64,000 bases of DNA, taken from assembly GCF_036884655.1 (NCBI RefSeq), contig NC_088339.1:33479501-33543500 (forward strand), read 5' to 3'. This document shows positions 12,701 through 26,203 of this stretch, one piece after another. The notes under the pieces are model-generated. The model did no database searches, was not told the DNA's origin, and worked only from the letters and a program-made list of their open reading frames with translations. The translations under genes were made by a program, and so were the position numbers. Position 1 is the stretch's first letter. The number at the start of each line of letters is the position of its first letter. This DNA is from Musa acuminata AAA Group. Lineage: Eukaryota; Streptophyta; Magnoliopsida; Zingiberales; Musaceae.

Positions 12701-14798
12701 AAGATTCCAGAGCATGTCGAACACTTACATTCCACTTCAATAATTTGCCTAAAATGGATATAATACTAATGCAGGCTAAGTAACAGGGATGAGAAAAGGC
12801 CTTCGGAGAATGTTATTCAATCACCATCGGACACATAATCCATTAAATTAACCAAAGTACCATTTTTTATTTCCCGACTTACACCACACTATCAAATCTA
12901 ACTAACAGGTGGAATAGCACCTAGAAAATAAAAAAAAATTAATGAATATAAATCTCACATGTATACATCAAAGAGTGAACACACGCATAAACATCTATAC
13001 TCCCACAAGAACTAGTGAACACAGCATGAGAAAGAAGTACACTTTCTAGTATAACTAATAGGTGGAACAGTACCCAGACAAACAAAAATAAATAACAATA
13101 ACACTCACATGTATATCTCAAATAGTGAACACATACATCCAAGTATGTGCTCACTATTTGGAGGTTGTGTTTGTAAGAATTTGCTAGATAAGGCAATGAG
13201 TCAGAAGTCTTTAGCAACCAGCTGCAATTTTTCTACACTACTCCATCCAAGTATCTATATTTCTTCTGATAACTATTTGTCCATAACCTGATTGAATACT
13301 ACCTGTTTATAACCACTCACACTTTGGCAATGGCAACCCATATCAGATGTCCCTAACAACATGTTGCCTACTGAAAAGTTCATAAAGTCTTTGTTTTTGT
13401 TTCCACTGACCATATCAAGTTGTCGACATAAAACCACAAGTGTTAATTAAAATGTAGGGTCATTTGCTATTTATAGCTCACAAGGCATTGTAGTTCATTC
13501 AAGATTAATGTCAGCAGATGATACCAAATCCCATAAAAATGATTACCAAGAAATGCAAGTGGAACATTACAACCAAAATGAGGAAATATAAAATTTTAAC
13601 TATCACTAGAACACCACCTCAAAACACCAGGAACTTGAGTAGCCTTTGCCTCTAATTGGATTGCCAGACTTCAGTTCATCTCTACTTCAACTAGCTATCC
13701 AAGTTCCCGAGATTAATGAATATAAATGCATTTATCAACTATAAGCATATTCTGAATTATCAACAGTTAATTAACCAGCTAAAATGTTTTTTGTTAAAAA
13801 TTTTTGCATCAGAGTCTTTAAGTTCGCATATGATACTGTCGTATTTATAGGTACCACTATCTGTCCAACCATAATACTTCCTAGACAATCAGTCTCTTGG
13901 ATTTTCTCTCTTTTCTCCCACCTATATACTACACAACTATTTGCAGTCACAATTATTATAGCACCACATGCACATTACAATATCTTTGTTAATTTATCTT
14001 GAATTTTGATGATCACCTTAATAAATTAGACAACAGTGCATAATACAAAAAGGAAAATATAAAACAAACCATAAGGTGGTAACACAACGTGAGTCATCAA
14101 TGGATAAACACTCAAAACCAGCATACAGGACGAAAAAAATGCTAATAGAAAAAATCAGAAGAAAACAACCATCTTAAAATGCATAATAGAACATTATCAT
14201 CAAAGAACAAGAAACTGGAGTTAGAAAAGTTATCAATTGGAAGAAATAACTGCAAGCATTGTTTCTGTTCTTACTGAATTGGATCATATGAAGCACCCGA
14301 GGCATTAAATCCTTAGGGAACTGTTGAACATTTTCAGTAGCACGATGCTCAGACACCAAAGCTTCCTCGTAAGTCAAATTTGACTTCCCAGTAACTTTAC
14401 ATCTCCACACTCGTTGGCGATAAAGATTCACTCTCTTTAAATAATCTCTAGAATACGTTAAAGAAGGAGCAACCATTGGCGTGTCATCATGAAATACAAC
14501 AAAGTTGCCATTTTAATAAACAAACATCAAGAAATCTGAAGTGTCATTACTTGAGGTTTATTTCAAGATGCCAAGGAAAGCTAGACAGATATTTTCTTTA
14601 CTTTGCTTGTTCTAGACAGATTTTTTTTTTTTACTTCAAATTCAGGTAGATAGACTTCAAAAGAAAGAATCAGAGAAAAGGATACTCATAATCCCTGAAA
14701 AGTTCCTTTGTGAACCGAACTTGGAAGACCGGCTCATGTGGGTCCAAATCCTTTGGTGCCTCCGACATGGATAACGGTTTTTTTTTATAGAGAGGCAT
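9798..14798 (-). CDS. DDW1: WAC-DDT-WHIM chromatin-remodelling subunit (DDW1-like, ISWI partner)
   Basis: Coding exons on the minus strand: 14798-14686, 14447-14275, 12601-12192, 12105-11994, 11871-11531, 11387-10969, a proposed microexon 10856-10823, 10568-10407, 10316-10228 and 9948-9798. Together they give 667 residues with consistent phases. The N-terminus is a WAC (WSTF/Acf1/Cbp146) domain: MPLYKKKP, then NLYRQRVWRCKVTGK. A DDT domain (LLMVWDFCCTF) lies near residues 305-365. A WHIM1-like helix-rich segment follows (about 385-460), then a WHIM2/WSTF block (LGKDRNHNRYWFFRRE) near 550. The C-terminus contains VLRRSTRVRAQPRD. DDT proteins are known to bind ISWI ATPases and position nucleosomes, so nuclear action with an ISWI partner is inferred. 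The 12602-14274 intron is long (1.7 kb). The exon at 9948 begins within a TTTAG acceptor, not the nearby TTACAG, because only the former keeps frame. Confidence 0.88.
12898..13147. repeat. Diverged direct repeat inside a DDT-gene intron
   Basis: The segments 12898-12993 and 13051-13147 share TAACTAA/TAGGTGGAA, CTCACATGTATA and AGTGAACACA in the same order. This is a partial local duplication of about 95 bp. Confidence 0.6.
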
Positions 14799-15840
14799 GT
14801 CTGTTGTTGAATAACTTTCTTTGAACTATATAAAGATCCTGAATCGAAAAAAAATATAAATCTCCTAACCTTCAAACGGCAAAAACTTCAGCTCCTGCAA
14901 CAAAAAAAAAAATGACGAATATGCTTTTCAAGTTTGTACAGGCACGCAGAGACAGAAGGAAAAATAAAAGAGAGAAAGGAAAAGACATAATAAACAATCA
15001 CCAGTCTCAAATTAGTATCTTTTCTTATTGACTAAATGCTAACTATGCATTGGAAGAAATGCTAAATACCGAACGACCATATCATGATAGAACACACAAA
15101 GTAACAAAACCCTAACACTAATTTTCTAAATTGTCAAGCAAAGGCAGCCACTTGAGGAATAGATACTGATCGCAACGAAGACTTGTCTTCGGCAAGAAGA
15201 TACACATAAGCAGCACATCGAACAAATAACATCGTACACGATTCAATCCTCGAATATTAGACTTGGCTCAAAAAGGAAACATCCGAAAACAGGATTTCAG
15301 TCGATCAAGGAAACCACACAAGATCAGAAAGATCCATAAGATAACCAACGAAATAGACAAAATTAAACCCTAAATCATCCGACACTTCTCTGCTAAGCAT
15401 GTTATCGGAGACGCAATACGAAGCTGTTCGTGACGAATCCACTACGAAACAGTAAAATCCAACAAGATTCCAAAGAAAATCCGAAAAGGGGAAAGAACAT
15501 TGAGAGTGTAACCAACTCCAGATGACCGAACGACGCGGAAAGATTTTGACCTAGAATTCGCGAAAGCTGCCACGTTCCGGCCGCGAAGAGGATCGAAAGA
15601 CAGCTCTAGGAGCGGCGATGCGAACGATGCAGAGTGGGAAGGAATAGGGAAGGGGGAGGGAGAATCCGAACCTCCGGGGATTCGGTGGAGAAAGGAGAGG
15701 GGAGGGAGAGGAGGCAGCGGCGGCGGCAAGGGGTGGGGGGAGCGAAACCCACGACGCGCTCGTTTTCGATCCCCCTCTCTCTTTCTTGGTCTGGGGAGAA
15801 GCGCTCTCGTTTTCGACTTATATGCCCTCGCTCGCTTCGT
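14799..15840 (-). promoter_or_regulatory. 5' leader and promoter region of the DDT gene, with two telo-boxes
   Basis: AAACCCTA occurs at 15107-15114 and 15365-15372, and a GC- and purine-rich island spans about 15590-15790. No coding exon precedes the ATG at 14798, so this is read as an intron-containing leader plus core promoter. Telo-boxes are typical of leaders and promoters of broadly expressed plant genes. Confidence 0.5.
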
Positions 15841-16616
15841 TTTGAAACGATCGCTACTTTTCCTTCCATGGTTTTTTGGCCCCCACGCCGAACAAGAGAC
15901 ACCGAAATGGCCCGTCGTGGGTTGAGCTTCCGTCACGTGTCCCGGAGGACGGCTTGAGCTGGCTGGACCACGAGCTTCCTTTCGCGTGTTTGGACCGCCA
16001 TAATTCCAAGTTGGTGGGAGATGCGAGCCCGGCCCACTACCAGCCGCCAACTGCGACATATTAATTCAATCCAATCAAGATCAAAGCTTTTTGACAAATG
16101 ATCTCTCGTAAAACACCGCCAAGGCAACAACGATGCGGTTCGATCGGACCGAATTATATGAGTCAATCATGCTGACCGAGACCATGGGTTAGACCAGGGC
16201 CCGCTGTTTACCTTCCCATTCCTTAAATAGTGTACACATGACATCGACATATTACTTAAGAACACGATTTATGGCACGAAACATAGTGGGCAACAAGACC
16301 TCATTATTGGTCAACGTCTGAAGGGATTAATAGCCGCTACAGCGACACGAGAACAGAAACAAAGGATTAAAATCACACCGCTCACATGATGAAATATGTA
16401 TATATTTATAGCAGTGCTTAAATGACAACCTATAAAAGGTCTTTCATCACACCGACAAGCGGTTACTCTTTAATACGTCGAAGAACCTGAAAACAACACC
16501 AAATGCAAATGAGCAGCATGTACCACATACAATCTCGACACAGCATACAAAATGCAAGAACTCATCTTGTTCACGCAAGAATTGTAATCTGTCTTAACAT
16601 TAATAAGCACCTGTGA
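15841..16616. other. Intergenic DNA
   Basis: No convincing gene or element. The long open frames over 15.4-16.1 kb have low-complexity Arg/Pro composition and are not supported by any family motif. Confidence 0.4.
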
Positions 16617-19051
16617 TTAGCAAAGAAGCTTTTTCTGACACCTTTGGAAGATTTTGTAGAGCGTCTCTGGAGAAGCAACCAGAGGAAATCTCGAGTATGA
16701 GATGGCAATGAAGCCAAGGTCTGTTCTATCTGGAACAATATAATCAACTAAATATCTGAAACAAGTGCATCCACAATAGTAGCATGTAAATATGAACACC
16801 ATTTTCAAGCCAGAGAAACTCAAAACTGATTTGGAACTTATTGCATGCTTACAAGCTGCATGATGCAATATTTTCTGTAAACAGGAGGTGGTGGCAAGTC
16901 TGATAACTAAATGATTCTTATTTCACTTATCTGTTTCATGAAGTTTAAGATAACATCACAGTTTGGTGAACCATTTAGAGTTTCTAACCAAACAATATAT
17001 TGAACTGATGAAGCAAAAAGGTCAGCGAAAAGGCGCATATATTGATCACAATGTATATTGCTTTTAATCTCAAATACCAGACATTTATGTAGGAAAGACT
17101 ATGAATGATGGTATAGCCTAGCAAGGTTTGGAGAACACCAATATATACTCTCTAGGCCGACTGGTCTTGAAATAACAGTGATATACTCTTATAGTACATA
17201 AGCTATGTCATCTAGGAAAATATATTCAGCAAGTAGTGACAAAGGAAGAATCGAACAGAAGTTTGGTCATGGGTAACAACAATATATGCTGGATGGTTTA
17301 TTTCCTGTTTCTTCATCACCTACATCATACTCTCCGGCACCCTTATGCACAATTAAAAAAACTTGCAATTTCAAGATGAACTTCATCAAATGTTATTCTG
17401 TATATTAATTGCACAGACTAGACAAATATTCAAGTGAACTAATCAAAAGCTCAATCCATAACAGTATAGTGGCATGACTGACCAGATGACATGGTGGCCT
17501 GCAATAATTATCTTGTTACTAGAGAAAGAATGTGATCCAGTATCCACAAATCCCACCTACATAACAAAACCATTAAGCCAAATATAAATCTGACTGAATA
17601 TCCAATCAATTTTTCAAAAAACAAGAAAAATGAGGGAATTAAAGATAGGTAACTCTGAACAACCTATAACTGCTAGGTAACTCAACACTTGCATCACGGA
17701 CTGTCATGCGGCCCCATGCTGAACATATCATAATATTCTATGCAAAAGGGACTAACACTTTTCCAAAAGCACACACATGTATGTTGGGCAACACTGAGAT
17801 GTCTGTTGGCGTAGACCCCATTCTGCAACACATAACATAGCAGTGATGTTAAAGAGCATCAATTCAATGTCATGCAAAACAAACGCTTTAGGATCCATCA
17901 ATTTGATGTCCTCATATAGAGATATCACAGATGCGATAAGGCTACTCTATCTGCACTTGAATATGATGGCTTAATGCATGAGGCCATTGCTAATACATGC
18001 AGTCTCACCCTTATAAGCAGAAACACTGTTTCTATGACTCGAATCTTGGTAATCCATCTTGTCAAGGAGGAAAGTAACCGCGACACCAAGGCTCATCCTC
18101 TCCGTGTGTACTCGGATCAATGGTATAGTCCGATGATATAATCTTTTGGCGTGCACCCCTTTACATTGTTTACTAGAGGGAAATTGCACATTGTAAATTC
18201 CAAGATTTAATCTATCTGAACGTTAAAATACTAGCAAAACTTTCAACATGTAACTAAGAAAGCAGATGAGAAAGCCAACACATGGATATAAACCAAGAGT
18301 TCACAGATGAGAAAACCAGCATATGGCCATACACCAAGGGTTCCAACAAAGGATAAATTTCCAAATCAAAACAAAACATGCATCACACATTTGCTCAAGT
18401 GAAGATTTATTTTATCATTCTCGAAATTGTCCAGGTATCTCAAAATGGGACAAAACAAAAACAAGAGGAATGGAATGGGTTTACAAGCTTTCCACTTGAC
18501 AATTCTATCAAATACAAAACCGGAGCCATAGACCCAAAATATGCAGATGGAAAATAAGCTAAATGAACAAAGGCATTTCTTATGGTGCTATTATTCTCTC
18601 AACATTTTTCTGTCCATGGAAGTACCTAACGCTTGGCATAACATTTTCTGTCGGGATGATCCATCATGACAGTTTATTATGAAGAATAGTTTCTTCGGAT
18701 CTTTGATTACAACTATTTATTGATTAAAAAAATCAATTTTACCTACAAAGAGAATAAAGAATTGATATGCAAAATCGTTTACTGTAACAAGTTTGGACTT
18801 GGGGAAAGAAAATGAAATTTCAAGAAGAAAGAAGCTCCTCTTAATTAATTCTAGAAAGCAGCTTAGCTTAATTCATTCGGCTCAGAATGCTGGCATTTAT
18901 CCTCCTGTTAACAGACAAGTGCCTTTCATTCAGAATACTTAATAAAAGAGACGGAAAGGCAAGAGGGCAAAGAAGAAGAAAGAGGGAGTAAATATGAGGA
19001 ATAACAATATGCTTGCTACCGTCATCAACGGAAACGCCAAATAAATCCATT
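16617..19051 (-). other. Possible unidentified multi-exon gene
   Basis: Several exon-like pieces lie on the minus strand, but I could not build a complete in-frame model. The best are 16755-16617 (about 46 codons ending in TAA, reading DYIVPDRTDLGFIAISYS and flanked by a TTTCAG acceptor) and 17556-17483 (VGFVDTGSHSFSSNKIII, with a TAG acceptor and a GT donor). Weaker ones are a segment near 18190-18010 (TIPLIRVHTERMSLGVAV) and a possible first exon at 19051 (MDLFGVSVDD, then GT). The 17.5-kb and 16.7-kb pieces cannot be direct neighbours, because the junction would create a stop; an extra exon would be needed. I do not recognise the family. It may be a real gene, a non-coding transcript or a pseudogene. 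Confidence 0.3.
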
Positions 19052-19617
19052 CGAGAATAGTATCGTCCTTAATGTGGTCAGTTCAAGAAACCCTACGGTG
19101 CACAAGTCTCAGAACTGAAATCCATCCAGACGATCAACTCCGACAAAGCCTCGGCAGATCCGGAAATCAAAAGGGGACGGTAACGAAACCCCATCCAAGA
19201 AACCCAGAACTCAAAGAGTCCACACCGAGACTGTTGGAGCCCGCTTCTTAGAACGATCAAACGCAACGCCGAAAGAATCTCGATGAGACTCCCTCAAGGG
19301 TTTGTTGATTGCTTACGCAGCGGAAGCGACAGATCATAAACGGAGCTTGAGACCGCCGTCCTTCACGATAGCACCGAACGCCGCGGCTCCGCCGTCCCCA
19401 AATTGGCCCACCCATGTGTGAACAGTCACGACGCATGAAATAAATAAATAAATAAATAAACATGTATATTGATTTATCGGACGTATCGCGTGCGATGCAC
19501 GTGACCAGATTGGCCCACCCATTATTATTTTTATTTTTATTTTTCCTTTTATAGGGAGAAATTTTTTTAACACATAATTTATTTTTCCATGTCTAAAAAT
19601 TTTCGACTATTGAAAAA

Positions 19618-19651
<34 letters not shown>

Positions 19652-20975
19652 TTGAATAATAATGTGTAAATATATGGATTTCATTAAGAATTCTCAAAGT
19701 GCCACAATTTAGCCTACAATTAATTGTTAGATAGTCAGTCTTATAAAAGACTATCAAATTGGAGACCACATCATACACAGCCTATGATTTCATGGACATG
19801 TAATGAATGGTCCATTGTTGCAGTTTACCAGATTAATTATTTGAATTTGAGTTCTGAATATTGACCGATTGAACATTAATCAAATAGACATTGTAATGGA
19901 TAAAGACTTTTACTACACCTATATAACCTAAATTGACATCAAGTTGAAATGCATCAGCTGAAAAGTGCTTCATGTAATGTCACATAATTGGGAAATTGTA
20001 GTCCCTATCTCTTCAAATTGGTCACCATATATCGATTTCATGAGGTCGCTCCCTCGTATATGTGCATTATTTTCTTTCTGCATGGCCGCATCCACACACG
20101 ATGTCTCGATACAATTCGTAGTCCCATCGACCCCTCCAGACATCCTGCTACTCCAGCCAAACCAGGATCCAGCACCCATGACGACACGAGACTGTTGGCC
20201 CCACAGGCCAAGAGCACCCCGACGCGGCGAAAACCCAGGACGTTCTGTTCCGCCCGGCGCAGCGGATCCTCTCCCGACACTGCACGTCGTTCGGATCTCA
20301 TGTCACCGTCACAGGACTGAGATGGCGTCGAAGCCTAATCCTACGATGCAGTCGCAGTCTTTGCAGCACCTGCAAGTGGCTTCCATGCATCCACCTGTTT
20401 GCTTTCTCTGCACTTTTAGCTGTCAGAAAAGCGAGATGCGTGTCCTCCTGCTACCATGTCTCTTTGATCTTCCCACAGAGTAGTCAAAGTTGGAACAGCG
20501 TTCTCTGAGAAGATGAGGCTCGCTCATACACATTCACAGTGCAAGTGTTATGACTCGATCGAAGTGAACCAAAGAACCCCGAACTCTATACTTGGATGTA
20601 TCAGATGAAATCTTTCTTGGGTCGTCTCACCTTGACTTCGTTCTTCTGCAAGTAGACTTTGGCATCAGGAAACCCAACTCGTTGATGGAGATCACAAGAA
20701 ACTGTCGGTGTTTCTGCTATCTTATCAAAATGCTATTTAGGAGCTTTATGAATGCTGTTTCTATGTATTATTTAAGTGTTTCTGCTGTCTTCCTCTTGTG
20801 TCTGTTTTCACCGCAACCAGATGGTTCTGAAGTCTAGTGTTGGAGGAAAGGGTAAGCATTCATGCATTAGCAATCACGTACATTTACAGAACTTTTTGGA
20901 GTGAAAACACTCGGTCATTCTCCTCGAAATCAAGGACGAGAGTTGATGCAGAGTCTGTGAGGGAAATGGAATAGT
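19052..20975. other. Intergenic DNA
   Basis: The first 350 bases are GC-richer and could be the leader of the unidentified gene to the left. The rest holds an (AAAT)n run at 19437-19459 and a (TA)n run at about 19619-19648. I see no supported gene. Confidence 0.4.
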
Positions 20976-21470
20976 TCACAGAAAGGGATCCCACAACGAT
21001 CCGTGCTGTTCCCACTCCTCCAGCTCGGTCACCTCAGTGGTCCAGGCGGGTGGGCTCAGGAGCAGAGCCTCCGCCAGCTCCGCCCACAACCTGGGCGAGT
21101 CGAGGCCGAGCTCGTCGTTCCCCAGCCGCTCCAGCCCCGCCGATATCCCCGCCCTGGCGGTGGTCCTGCACCGGAGCCTCGCGGCCGCCTCGAGCGCCGC
21201 CGACCGGATGTCCTTGGGTTCCGAGCTCCTGGGCCGCGGCAGCTGCTCTGCCGACTCCGGAAAGTTGAGCTGCGCGTCGCGCCCCTTGAGCCGCAGCGCC
21301 GCCACGTCGTGCGCCACCGCCGCCATCTCCGCCGACTCGAAGCTCCCCAGCCAAATCCTGGTCTTCTTCCCCGGCTCCCGGATCTCCGACACCCACTTTC
21401 CCCACTTCCTCTTCCTCACCCCTCGGTACTGCACCGCCAAGTCCGCTCTCATCTCTGTCAGCTGCTCCAT
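20976..21470 (-). CDS. AP2/ERF transcription factor, DREB class (TINY-like, group III)
   Basis: Intronless gene for a 164-residue nuclear transcription factor. A single AP2 domain spans about residues 15-72, from [19 protein letters not shown] through RIWLGSF and [14 protein letters not shown] to LNFPE. Val and Glu at the two diagnostic sheet positions (WVSEI) mark the DREB rather than the ERF subfamily; DREB factors bind DRE/CRT (CCGAC) elements. A LPRP segment follows the domain, and an acidic Leu/Trp-rich C-terminus ([11 protein letters not shown], then [13 protein letters not shown]) looks like an activation region. I chose the ATG at 21470 for its better start context (GCAATGG). The earlier in-frame ATG at 21542 sits just beside an A/T-rich TATA-like motif (21548-21555) and has poor context. 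DREB genes often respond to stress, but nothing here shows how this one is regulated. Confidence 0.9.
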   Translation of the reverse strand: MEQLTEMRADLAVQYRGVRKRKWGKWVSEIREPGKKTRIWLGSFESAEMAAVAHDVAALRLKGRDAQLNFPESAEQLPRPRSSEPKDIRSAALEAAARLRCRTTARAGISAGLERLGNDELGLDSPRLWAELAEALLLSPPAWTTEVTELEEWEQHGSLWDPFL

Positions 21471-21547
21471 TGCTGATCTCCGCACCGAACTGCTCAGCTT
21501 GCTAGCCAGATGATGATGATATGAGATGCTAAGAGTGTTCATGGAAG

Positions 21548-21555
21548 TATAAATA
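21548..21555 (-). promoter_or_regulatory. Possible TATA element of the ERF gene
   Basis: The plus strand reads TATAAATA and the minus strand TATTTATA. It lies 78 bp upstream of the chosen start codon, a suitable distance for a core promoter. The orientation is not canonical for a minus-strand gene, so confidence is modest. Confidence 0.35.
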
Positions 21556-21599
21556 GGCAACGGGGATGAGCTTAATGTACAGATGGAGCTCGTTTAGAG

Positions 21600-22955
21600 G
21601 GGGGAAGTGAGCTTCCTAGTAAGTGCACGAGATGGGTACAGATTTGGTGGACTCCTCCAATCGCGATCCTCATTCGATCCATACTCCAATTCGATATTTT
21701 ACGCACCAAAGCGAAATCTGAGCACGGAAACATATAGCACAGAAGGCAGATGTGGATTGGAGGAATTCAGAGGACTGCGCATCGCTGGTTTTACTGCACC
21801 TGCGCCCCACGCACGTAAGGAGGAGAGATCTGAATCAATGATTACGTGGTCTGTCCAGATCTTTGGATTTATTGCATGCATTGCATCAGGAGAGGAGGAG
21901 GGATAAGGTCTGCTGTCCCTGTTGAAGTAATTGGCGTGACAGCTGGATCGTTCTCCTGCTCCACTGGCGTCCATTGACGAAGGATGGAGAGCTTGTCGGA
22001 TGGCTTGGGGATGTTCCGAGGCGAGTGGCGAGGGGGAGTGAACCGGCGGAACGGCGGGTGGGGCCCCAAACCTTGACCGTGGCACGGAGGGTGTACTGTG
22101 CCTCCGTACGACCCCGGCCGTCGTCATCTTCGGGAGGGAGATGCCACCAAATGGGTTAGCGACTTGGGGTCAGACGGAGCCACATTGCGGAAACATAGGG
22201 TCATTGTGCTTGGGTGAGTGCAGGTCCAGCTCAATAATGCAAACTGAACACATTGATGATGAACAGGACATGGTTTCGGCTACGGGGTGGCATTAACATG
22301 GATTCGTTTAGATCCGCTGCATGATAAATCTGCATCCTATAAATGCTACGTGAACTCCACCTGCATGCCATTTGGAGGCATGCGGAGGACACTGAGGGCC
22401 TTTAAGTGAATCCATTGTCAAAAGAAAGGTTCCGCAAACATGTAGCAATCAGACTCAGAAGTGACGTGAACGGTGTGTGATGGAGACATCGACTGTGATT
22501 GCTGCAGAGAGGAAGAAAGAAGCTTCCTTGCTCTTCATGCATCGATGGAAACAGCTGCCCTTTTGTTGACTGAAACGGGCAAATTGCACTAAAGGGAACT
22601 CCCATCTCCTCTCTACAAAAGTGAAATGGAGCTTTCGAAGCGGTTGGTGGAACTGTGAGGCGTCAGTGTTCACTTGTTGGTAACAGTAGCAGTGCTATTT
22701 GTCATGGTGATGATGAAGGAACAGCCATATCAGCGAGGGAGGAGATAAGATGAAGGGAAATGGAGCACTGGGGAAGCCAATCAATGGCTCTTTCCTATTT
22801 GTGATGCATGCAGAGATCTCGAGTATGAAGTGTACTGGATTCAGGACTTGTCCTTTCAAGCATGTCATTGCTAGTTTCATGGCTCCAGGTTTCATCCTGT
22901 AAAGTTGCAGTGCAAATACTGGCGATCATCCAAGTTTGCAGCCAGCGCTGGGCAC

Positions 22956-22994
<39 letters not shown>

Positions 22995-24135
22995 CTTGTT
23001 TTGATTTTTTGAATTGTTCAAAAAGCTTTTCCCCCACAAAAGGAATCGATTGTTGCAAAGAAATTGCCTCTTCACTTGCATTTTCTACATCAACCACATA
23101 AATACTCTCTCAATTCTTCTTTCCTTTGCCACAGAAATTATGTTCAGATTTAATGAAGCAAAGCAGTAGAACACCGTCACCTCGGAAAAGCCTTCTTTCG
23201 GACATCTTTTCAGCCATTAATACTCCACATCTCACTACCTATTCATACAACCATCGACATCCACCGGTTACCAACCTTCTGCAACAACGTGGAGTTCTTG
23301 CTATCACGGAGCTTGTTGTGTCACCAACTATCACGTTCTGTGAACACTATTTGCAGGAAGGAACACCACAGATTCATGGGGAGGAGAAGGATAATTGTTC
23401 CAAATAGTCAAACACTATTCAAGGTCACACATCACAACTCCCACTAATGATGGATCTACATAATATTATGACTAGCTGCTCATCTCCAAACAGACATGCA
23501 TTCATGATACAGAGTCGAGAGAAGAATTTTGTCCGTGCTATCATCTATCAGATCACATAGATAAACCTAGGTTCTTTAATTGCCTCTCTGATTGCATGAA
23601 TTAAGACCAAATCATTCTGTTTTGTGTCTGCATGCCATGTCATGCACAAAAATGAAGGCGAGGATTACAGCACATATCATCCAAGCAGAAACGAGAAAAA
23701 GCTCAAAGTCTCATCTCACATTTGCAGTAGGATATGCACCAGCAATTTGTGGACACTGAGAAGTGGTTGATGTGAGGTTCAGTGTGAGTGCAGCATGTGA
23801 AACTGTGATCAACGATTACGTTCAAGATTTGCTTAATCTCAGTGCACAATAACAAATAAAATGGTATCAGGCAAATCTGAAAGACTATCTATCCACCAAG
23901 TGTGAAGCTCAAAATTACGTAGAACATGAACTACTTGCTTCGATAACAAGCACTGCACCCAACTATAAGCCATTGTGACAGCTCTTGTATGAAAACATAG
24001 AAAGTAGGAAAGTGACGATGATTTTGCTTTGAATTATTGTGTTGGATCATTTATTGTATCCAATTAACACACGGTAATGGCGTTATATTGAGTATGGAAA
24101 AAAAAGTGGAGTGGAACAAATCCGTCTTCGACTGT
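21600..24135. other. Intergenic DNA
   Basis: Contains a (GA)n run at about 22958-22984. No family-supported coding region was found. The part next to 24136 is probably the 3' UTR of OPR-A. Confidence 0.45.
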
Positions 24136-25549
<1,414 letters not shown>

Positions 25550-25621
25550 GCTCAGAAACTTGGAGGAGATATAAACCAAGTGGATCCTGACTGTGCGTGC
25601 AGAGGATGGGGATGAGTGCTT

Positions 25622-25631
25622 GGTATTTGTA
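25622..25631 (-). promoter_or_regulatory. Conserved proximal promoter motif of OPR-A
   Basis: The minus strand reads TACAAATACC about 75 bp upstream of the start codon. OPR-B has the same motif at 29460-29469, about 115 bp upstream of its start. It is a plausible TATA-like core element. Confidence 0.45.
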
Positions 25632-25917
25632 GGAATGCAAGGGTGAAGCTTGAGACTGAGGAGTAGCCCAGTCCGATTTCCTTCATTTCTACTTCACGTG
25701 CATTGCTACAGGACTACCGGCGTAACGCTACCGTCACTGCGTGAGTTCGATGGTCAACCTCATTCCTGGCGTTATGGTAATTGACGATGTGATGATTCAT
25801 CTTAACCCTCCATCACTGATATGATGATGGAGAAAACGAGCGACGTCGCTAAACTACAAACGTGCCAAAGGAAAAGGAAGAGGAGTCTGCCATGGAGGCC
25901 TCCACATTCAAGTTTGA

Positions 25918-26203
25918 GCACTTTTGGTCAAGATCAAGACAGGCGGGTAGCCATAGCCGTCACCGAGAAAGCTTCGCGTCCTTTTCGTTGCTCAGTCTAC
26001 GACATCCATGTAGAAGATTCGGATCCTCTCCAACCCCTACCAATTCGATTCCCCTCCAAGTCTCTCATCTCCACCCTCCGTCTCTTCGATTGAGATTGAT
26101 CCAACTTGAGGTGTGCTAACAGATACCAGATATTATTACTATAATAATAATAAGTGGCATGCATTTAATCGAAGTCTGTTAGGTCGTTGACGATGACAAT
26201 TTT
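25918..26203. repeat. Direct repeat DR1
   Basis: Shares long blocks with 28806-29118 in the same orientation, for example CATGTAGAAGATTCGGATCC, GATTCCCCTCC, ACCCTCCGTCTCTT and ATACCAGATATTATTACTAT. No coding potential was recognised. Confidence 0.85.

Noticed and set aside
15442..16059. 205-codon minus-strand frame and overlapping plus-strand frames
   Set aside because: Basic, low-complexity composition over the GC-rich promoter/leader of the DDT gene; no family motif.
19965..20483. 172-codon plus-strand frame
   Set aside because: No recognisable motif, mixed composition and no consistent start context; overlapping frames on both strands are equally open.
21003..21513. Plus-strand frames of 120-158 codons opposite the ERF gene
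   Set aside because: Antisense shadows of a GC-rich AP2/ERF coding region with no own motifs.
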